This document shows positions 36,630-41,123 of a stretch of 41,123 bases of DNA, in pieces (positions within the stretch are counted from its first letter, which is position 1; every line of letters starts with the position of its first letter). The notes under the pieces are model-generated. The model was not told where the DNA came from and ran no database searches. It saw nothing but the letters and a program-made list of their open reading frames with translations. The stretch comes from a virus: positions 1 through 41,123 of the IMG/VR virus record IMGVR_UViG_3300048930_001422; one strand, 5' to 3'. Made by a program: the position numbers and the translations under genes.

Positions 36630-37075
36630 TGCAAGTCACTGCACTCGATCTCGTCACACTCCCCGATGGCACCACCTGGCTGCGCCTCAAGGATCGCATG
36701 GTCCGGTGGACCACCGCGGCAGAGTACTTGGCGCAGCTCGGACTCACCCTCGCCGCGCCGGCCGCCAGCGGGGACCCGACGCTCGAGCTCGCCAACGCGC
36801 AGATGGACGCGCTGAATGCCGAGCTCGCGGTCGCATCGGCGAAGAACCGTGCCGTGCAGGCGAAGGCGAAGACCTCTGCCGCGCCCGCAGAAAAGCGTGG
36901 CGGGGGGCGTGCCACGGATCCGGCGATCGTCGCCGAAGCGAAACGCCTCTTCGAGACCACGAACGACAAGCTCACCGCGATCGCGGAGCAGGTCGGCATG
37001 AAGATGCCCACCCTCTATGCGATCGCGCAGCGCGAAGGCTGGAAGCGCCAAGCGCTGGTGAAGGGCGGCCGGTAA
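36629..37075 (+). CDS. Early protein with C-terminal HTH
   Basis: 148 residues (or 149 from the adjoining GTG at 36626). The N-terminal part (VTLPDGTTWLRLKDRMVRWT) looks like a small beta domain, the middle is an Ala-rich helix, and residues 100-146 form a helix-turn-helix (DPAIVAEAKRLFETTNDKLT, then AIAEQVGMKMPTLYAIAQREGW) of the kind that ends in a Trp-capped recognition helix. DNA binding is likely. It overlaps the stop region of ParB and shares its ATG/TAA overlap with the next gene, so it is fully part of the early operon. Confidence 0.5.
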   Translation: MQVTALDLVTLPDGTTWLRLKDRMVRWTTAAEYLAQLGLTLAAPAASGDPTLELANAQMDALNAELAVASAKNRAVQAKAKTSAAPAEKRGGGRATDPAIVAEAKRLFETTNDKLTAIAEQVGMKMPTLYAIAQREGWKRQALVKGGR

Positions 37076-37368
37076 TGGGACGCCCCGAGCTGCCCTCCAC
37101 GGAGGAAGTGATCGCGCTCTACAACGCCGGCATGAGCCTGCCCAAGATCGCGGAGCAATTGGGTCGGGGTGTCGGCGGCATCGAAGGCACCATCAAGCGG
37201 CTCCGTCGTGAGGGTCGCGTCGGCGTGCGGCAGCGGCGCGTGCGCAACACGCCCGGGAAGGCCGCCGCTCCCACGACCGTGCGCCGGCGGTGCCAGGACT
37301 GCTACGGGATGAGCGACGACACCACGGCGTGCCCGCACTGCGGCGCAGCGTTCCCGGAGCTCACGTGA
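37075..37368 (+). CDS. HTH plus zinc-ribbon early protein
   Basis: 97 residues; the ATG overlaps the previous TAA. Residues 8-46 contain a helix-turn-helix (STEEVIALYNAGMSLPKIAEQL, then GGIEGTIKRLRREGRV), similar to recombinase/Hin-like or response-regulator DNA-binding helices. After a basic linker come CQDC and CPHC (residues 73-91), a four-cysteine zinc ribbon. Together they suggest a small DNA-binding regulator. It is coupled to the Rad52-like gene by a GTGA overlap. Confidence 0.55.
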   Translation: MGRPELPSTEEVIALYNAGMSLPKIAEQLGRGVGGIEGTIKRLRREGRVGVRQRRVRNTPGKAAAPTTVRRRCQDCYGMSDDTTACPHCGAAFPELT

Positions 37369-37955
37369 ACTTCGCCCACGCCCCTGCCGCCCTCATTGCC
37401 CGAGCGCTCGCCGCCCCGCTGCACCCCGACGACATCCACTGGATGCTCATCGACACCGGGATCAGCGACAAGAAGCCCTGGGCGCGGGCGGTCTGCTACG
37501 CGAACGCCGACGCGCTCCGGAAGCGCCTGGACGCCGTGCTCGGCATCGATGGCTGGTCCAGCACGCTCGAGGTGGTGCACTCCGATCGCCGTGTGATCGG
37601 CATGAAGTGCCGGCTCGAGGCGCGCGTTGGCGGGGTGCTGGTGCACCGCGAGGACGTCGCGCCGCTCGTCGACGCCCAGGAGGAGCCGCTCAAGGCGTGC
37701 GCCACGAACGCCTTCAAGCGGGCGGCCCTGTCGCTCTGCTGCGCGGCGTACCTGCGGAGCCTCGATCCCGTCGCGGTGAAGGTGGAGAAGAAGGCCGCGT
37801 GGCGTGGTGAGCATCGCCAGGACGACGGGAGCATCGTGCACTTCCGCTGGGAGCTGCCCGACGATCACTGGCATCGCCTGCTCGATGCCTACCTGAAGGG
37901 GCAGGAGAAGCTGCAGGCCGAGCTCGACAAGCTGACCCCCACTGAGGCCTCATGA
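37365..37955 (+). CDS. Rad52-family single-strand annealing protein
   Basis: 196 residues from a GTG overlapping the previous stop. Residues 15-135 follow the Rad52/Rad22 annealing domain: PLHPDDIHWMLIDTG, then KPWARAVCYANADALRKRLD (the ALAYIDARxVMDRLD-type block), VLGIDGWSSTLEVV, GMKCRLEARVGG with LVHREDVA, and PLKACATNAFKRAALSLC ending in AYLRSLD. The conserved K-A-x-x-x-A-FKRAA block is intact. Such proteins form rings that anneal complementary single strands during phage recombination. No exonuclease partner is obvious beside it. The C-terminal 60 residues are charged and may recruit SSB or a nuclease. Confidence 0.85.
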   Translation: MNFAHAPAALIARALAAPLHPDDIHWMLIDTGISDKKPWARAVCYANADALRKRLDAVLGIDGWSSTLEVVHSDRRVIGMKCRLEARVGGVLVHREDVAPLVDAQEEPLKACATNAFKRAALSLCCAAYLRSLDPVAVKVEKKAAWRGEHRQDDGSIVHFRWELPDDHWHRLLDAYLKGQEKLQAELDKLTPTEAS

Positions 37956-38593
37956 ACTACACCACGCGTCCGATCTCGACGTGGCTCGGCACCCGCACGG
38001 GCCCGCGCACGCACGCCCGCTTCAAGGTCAGCTACGGCGTCAGCGAGGACCTGCTGCTCCGCGAGCTGCAGCATCTGCGCGCCAAGGACGTCGTGCTCGA
38101 GATTGATATCCAGGCGAGCGACCTGCGCCTGGACGGCACCCTGCGCGCGAATGCCAAGCCGCAGGGTCCCCGGGTCTGCCTGTATGCCAGCACGAAGCAC
38201 GGGCCGCTCATGATGCCGTGCGACACCTTCACGGACTGGCGCCACAACGTGCGGGCGATCGCGCTCTCGCTCGAGGCGCTTCGTCAGGTCGATCGCTATG
38301 GCTGTGCGGCCCGTGGGGAGCAGTACCGCGGGTGGACCGCGATCCCGGCGTCGACGAGCATGACGACCCGGGTAGAGGCCGCCTGGCAGCTGCTGTACGA
38401 CACCGTTGGCAGGGCGCGTGGTGGGCGACAGACGATTCAGGCCGAAGGGGACGATCGGGACCGCGCCGAGATGGAGTCGCTGTTCCGCGAGGCAGCCTTG
38501 TTCGTGCACCCTGATGCTGGCGGGAGCCACGACCTCATGTCGGCCGTGAATCGCGCGCGCGAAACCATCCTGCTGGACCTTGGGGAACGCTGA
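37952..38593 (+). CDS. Early protein with C-terminal J-domain-like motif
   Basis: 213 residues from an ATG overlapping the upstream stop. Residues 20-150 contain an unassigned alpha/beta domain (LEIDIQASDLRLDGTLRANA, CLYASTKHGPLMMPCDTF, ALEALRQVDRYG). The last 40 residues hold LFREAALFVHPDAGGSHDLM followed by SAVNRARETIL, the helix-HPD-helix hallmark of DnaJ domains. This class of phage protein is frequent near replication genes and may direct host DnaK to replication complexes, as lambda uses DnaJ/DnaK. The J motif is clear, although helix I is short. The first domain is not identified. Confidence 0.6.
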   Translation: MNYTTRPISTWLGTRTGPRTHARFKVSYGVSEDLLLRELQHLRAKDVVLEIDIQASDLRLDGTLRANAKPQGPRVCLYASTKHGPLMMPCDTFTDWRHNVRAIALSLEALRQVDRYGCAARGEQYRGWTAIPASTSMTTRVEAAWQLLYDTVGRARGGRQTIQAEGDDRDRAEMESLFREAALFVHPDAGGSHDLMSAVNRARETILLDLGER

Positions 38594-39381
38594 TGGCCCG
38601 CATTCGGACGATCAAGCCGGAATTCTGGCAAGACGAGAAGCTCGCGCCGCTCGATGCGGTGACGCGCCTCGTGTTCTTGGGGTTGATCGGCATGGCAGAC
38701 GATGCGGGTCGCGTGCTCGACAACGTGAAGATTATCGACGCTTTCATTTTCCCGGAGACCTCGGACTCTTGTCGCGAGGCGCTCGCGACGCTCTCGCGAA
38801 TGGGTCGCGTGCTTCGCGGAACGACCTCCAGCGGACAGCGGGTGATTCAGATCACGCACTGGGCGGACCACCAACGCGTGGATCGTCCGAACCTTCACGC
38901 GGCCCTCCCGGAAATCGTTGTGCCAGTTGAAGTTGACCACGCTCGCGAGGACGACGCGAATCAATCGCGAGAGAGTCGCGAGCGCCTCGCGCCCCGACCT
39001 ACGACCAACGACCTACGATCTCCGACCGACGAGCAGCGGACCGCGAGCGAGCACGACGCGACGGCAACGCGTGCGGAAGTTCGTGGGTGGACGCAACTCG
39101 AGGCCGACATCCCAGCCGACAATCGCCCCGACCTCGTCGTAGCGCTGCGTGAGGCTCGCGATCCGGATTCGCTGCGCCGCACCCTCGTTGCTGTCAGCGA
39201 AGGCATGACGACGGGCGTCCCATTCACCGCGGCCATCATCGGCCAAGCGCTCACCGAGCTGCGCTCCTCCGGGAGAGCAGTGACGGGTTTGTCGCTCCGG
39301 ACCTACTGCGGTCGCATCGCGAAGGAACGTGCCGCCCCGATCCCGAAGCGTTCACCCGAGGAGCTCTACGCCGATGCATGA
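38593..39381 (+). CDS. Phage replication initiation protein (lambda O-like)
   Basis: 262 residues. The N-terminus MARIRTIKPEFWQDEKLAPL, then RLVFLGLIGMADDAGRVLD is the recurrent start of phage replication initiators, with a winged-helix domain to residue 105 (PETSDSCREALATLSRMGRV, IQITHWADHQRVDRP). A charged linker with many Arg/Asp/Thr (residues 120-175) may carry the origin itself within the gene, as in lambda O. The C-terminal part (residues 180-262) would contact the helicase loader made by the next gene. The codon composition of the linker is less GC-biased than its surroundings. It overlaps the next gene by 8 bases. Confidence 0.75.
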   Translation: MARIRTIKPEFWQDEKLAPLDAVTRLVFLGLIGMADDAGRVLDNVKIIDAFIFPETSDSCREALATLSRMGRVLRGTTSSGQRVIQITHWADHQRVDRPNLHAALPEIVVPVEVDHAREDDANQSRESRERLAPRPTTNDLRSPTDEQRTASEHDATATRAEVRGWTQLEADIPADNRPDLVVALREARDPDSLRRTLVAVSEGMTTGVPFTAAIIGQALTELRSSGRAVTGLSLRTYCGRIAKERAAPIPKRSPEELYADA

Positions 39382-39844
39382 CCAGGACCAGATTCCGGTG
39401 ATCGAGATCCACCAGGCGTTCGATCGCCTCGCGGGGGTCTTCGGCGGGTCCGGGAAGGTCGAGCGTGCCGGGTGGACATGGGCCGTCCAGAACGGCACCA
39501 AGCGCTGGAGCTCGTTCGAGTTCCGGGTGGCGGTGAAGCATGCCGCCGCGCACTGCCGGTTCTTTCCGAAGCCGAAGGACATCGTCGACGCGCGGCCGTT
39601 CAAGGGTAGCGCCGCCGAGCCCGAGGCCGCGGCCGCCGGCGCCGATGTGTGCGCGAGCTGCAAGACGCACTTCCGCTACGCCGGGTTCCGTATGCCGAAC
39701 GGCCACGTGATGCCGCGGCTGCGGTGCGACTGCCGGCAAGCCGGGGTGGGATGGGACCACCCGGATGCCCTCGCCTGGAGCGAAACGAACGACGCACTGA
39801 TCTCCGCTGGCTACACGCACGACCTCCTGAGGACGCCCGCATGA
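39374..39844 (+). CDS. Helicase loader-like protein with zinc-binding C-terminus
   Basis: 156 residues from the ATG at 39374. The N-terminal 75 residues (IEIHQAFDRLAGVFGGSGKV, WAVQNGTKRWSSFEFRVAVK, AHCRFFPKPKDIVDARPF) follow the small helical fold seen in phage helicase loaders and inhibitors of the G39P type, where the FFPKP turn is frequent. After an Ala-rich linker come CASC and CDC, with a His between them (residues 93-119), a zinc site. Directly after the initiator gene, this matches the O-P style replication pair. Loader is the best guess; sequence support is moderate. Confidence 0.55.
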   Translation: MHDQDQIPVIEIHQAFDRLAGVFGGSGKVERAGWTWAVQNGTKRWSSFEFRVAVKHAAAHCRFFPKPKDIVDARPFKGSAAEPEAAAAGADVCASCKTHFRYAGFRMPNGHVMPRLRCDCRQAGVGWDHPDALAWSETNDALISAGYTHDLLRTPA

Positions 39845-40080
39845 CGAACCTTGCCCAGTACACCGACGAGACGGTGCTCAGCACCGACGAAGTGGCCACC
39901 TGGTTGCGGATCTCGCGGAAGACCGTGCTCCGCATGGGCATCCCGCTGGTGAACCTCCCCGGGCGCGGGCGGTTCTATCTCGCCGGCGAGGTGAAGCGCG
40001 TGCTCGGCGGACGGAAGCCGAGGGCGCAGCAGGGCACCCCGGTACGGTTGGTACGCATGCCATCGCGGGCGAGCTCGTGA
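39841..40080 (+). CDS. xis: Excisionase-like HTH protein
   Basis: 79 residues, start overlapping the previous stop (ATGA). Residues 12-45 are a MerR/HTH_17-type helix-turn-helix with wing (VLSTDEVATWLRISRKTVLR, then GRGRFYLAGEVKRVL). The C-terminus is basic. Directly before the integrase and overlapping it (GTGA), it most likely guides excision by bending DNA at the attachment site. Position plus fold support the call; a second HTH gene of similar kind at 1-210 is a rival candidate. Confidence 0.65.
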   Translation: MTNLAQYTDETVLSTDEVATWLRISRKTVLRMGIPLVNLPGRGRFYLAGEVKRVLGGRKPRAQQGTPVRLVRMPSRASS

Positions 40081-41123
40081 CCCCGCATCGCGCTTCCAAC
40101 GGCCGCGGCACCCTGCTGCTCGATCGGGTCTTTCCCGGCGTCGGGCGGATTCGTCGCGCCGCGGGCACGACGGATCGGCGCGTCTTCAACGCGATCAACC
40201 GCATGCTCGACGAGTGCTACGCAGCGGGTCTCGCCGGTCCACTCGAAGCGATCCGCGACGGCGTGCTGAAGCCGCTGATCGCGTATGGTGCCTGGAAGGC
40301 GAGCGGCGTGGCGGGGCTGCCCGATGCCTCGGCCCTGCGGCCGCTCAAGGAAGCGTGGCTCGACTGGGTGCGGAAGACGCCGAACGCCTCGACGAAGGCG
40401 CAGCGCCGCTACGTCTGGTCCCGCCTCGAGACGGTGGTGCCCGACGGCGCCACGCTCTTGGCGCTGCCGAATGCGATCCGGAGGCTGCGGGACGACCTCG
40501 CGGATCAGGCACCGTGGTTCAACCGCATTCAAGCCGCGACCCTCGCCTTCCTGCGCGATGAGCTCGGCAAGCGCCACGCGGCCTATCTCGGCGTGGCGGA
40601 TGTGCCTGGCCTCACCGAGGTGAAGGTGCGGCGCCCTGCCCCGACCCCGCTGCAGCTCATCGAGATTCGGGAGCAGCTGCCCGCAGCGGCCGCGGCGATC
40701 TGGTGGAGCATGGCGACGACGGGCATGGGCCCCGAAGAGCTCGACGGCGTCTGGATCGCCGATGGGCTCGGCGTCGAGATTCATGGCAAGAAGCGCTCGG
40801 CCCGGCACCGCGTGGTCCCGGATCTCGGCGGCACGATGCGACGCAACATGGGATGGACGCGGTGCCGTGCGGCGTTGAAGGGGCTCAAGCGCACACCCTA
40901 CGACGCGCGCCGCGGTTTCATCCACCTGATGGAGGAGGCGGGCATCACGCGCACGCGCCGGCGCATGTATGCGGGCCACGCCGCCGGGGATGTGACGGCA
41001 GGATATGAGACGGCCGATCTGCGGGAGTATCTCGTGGCGGATCGGGCGCGGCTGCTCGCCCGCCTCGCGACTGCCGAGGAGCTCTATCAGGCGAAGCGTC
41101 GGGAGGGTCTCAAGCGTGCGTAA
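40077..41123 (+). CDS. int: Tyrosine recombinase (integrase) with altered box I
   Basis: 348 residues from a GTG, ending at the last base of the window. Residues 86-175 are a SAM-like core-binding domain (LKEAWLDWVRKTPNASTKAQ). The catalytic domain has TTGMGPEELDG (214-224), where the usual box I Arg is Gly218, then the HGKKRSARHRVVPDL beta-hairpin lysine region (236-250), YDARRGFIHLMEEAG (275-289, box II with Tyr275 in place of His and Arg278 kept), AGH (His301) and the nucleophile Tyr310 in AGYETADL. Integrases with TGMGP-E occur in phages, so this may be a true subfamily rather than a dead enzyme. It would integrate at an attP probably near the window end. Confidence 0.82.
   Translation: MTPHRASNGRGTLLLDRVFPGVGRIRRAAGTTDRRVFNAINRMLDECYAAGLAGPLEAIRDGVLKPLIAYGAWKASGVAGLPDASALRPLKEAWLDWVRKTPNASTKAQRRYVWSRLETVVPDGATLLALPNAIRRLRDDLADQAPWFNRIQAATLAFLRDELGKRHAAYLGVADVPGLTEVKVRRPAPTPLQLIEIREQLPAAAAAIWWSMATTGMGPEELDGVWIADGLGVEIHGKKRSARHRVVPDLGGTMRRNMGWTRCRAALKGLKRTPYDARRGFIHLMEEAGITRTRRRMYAGHAAGDVTAGYETADLREYLVADRARLLARLATAEELYQAKRREGLKRA

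Noticed and set aside
1-41123. tRNA genes
   Set aside because: I looked for GTTCRA T-loop words with flanking stems and a matching acceptor and found none; the few GTTCAA/GTTCGA words lie in coding sequence.
1-41123. CRISPR arrays or insertion sequences
   Set aside because: No regularly spaced short repeats and no transposase reading frame were seen. The only repeats are the 24-bp pair and the protein-coding fibre repeats.

Overview
The window is a compact, visibly GC-rich, almost gap-free genome of a temperate tailed phage, or the matching prophage, with a lambda-like (siphovirus) head and tail plan. The evidence is a Nu1/GpA-type terminase, a lambda-B-type portal, an S49 prohead protease joined to an HK97-fold capsid, a gpG/gpGT-style frameshift, a tape measure, an amidase endolysin, a leftward HTH repressor with an operator array, a ParB-like protein, a Rad52-type annealing protein, a replication initiator, an excisionase and a tyrosine integrase. 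Lipobox signals and a spanin-like protein point to a Gram-negative host. The many GTG starts and ATGA/GTGA overlaps fit a high-GC host. I cannot name the host; Gemmatimonadota or a high-GC proteobacterium are guesses only.

Layout. 1-4052: a rightward run of small genes (HTH protein, zinc-ribbon protein, membrane HExxH protein, ASCH-like protein, two related HTH-like mini-proteins, an HNH protein, a possible structural protein). 4053-4228: a non-coding stretch with nested inverted repeats just before the terminase, a candidate cos/pac site. 4229-12121: packaging and head genes, including a single 826-aa protease-scaffold-capsid ORF with a second start inside it. 12210-21017: lectin-like head protein, connectors, tail tube, G/GT chaperones, tape measure and tail tip. 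21146-28637: lysis and receptor-binding region (amidase, holin-like protein carrying a lipobox, a lipobox-bearing subtilisin-family protease, small structural proteins, a fibre protein with about twelve 23-residue repeats, an inner-membrane spanin candidate). 28678-33483: an accessory island of genes I cannot assign to known functions, on both strands, with its own promoter-like and terminator elements. 33371-33841: leftward repressor. 33843-33892: operator array. 33906-41123: early operon for regulation, ParB, recombination, replication, excision and integration.

Read as a circle, the integrase stop (TAA at 41121-41123) abuts the first ATG (1-3). The early operon would then run on through genes 1-4052 to the terminase, as lambda early genes lead towards late genes. 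This suggests a complete circular genome cut at a gene boundary, although trimming of a prophage to gene ends would look the same.

The most unusual points are the capsid polyprotein with an internal ribosome binding site; a perfect 24-bp direct repeat on either side of the head-tail block; the subtilase beside the lysis genes; the repeat-built fibre; the half-site array phased at 10 bp over the lysogeny switch; and a translationally coupled four-gene leftward operon of unknown function next to a structured non-coding region with a 28-bp palindrome.
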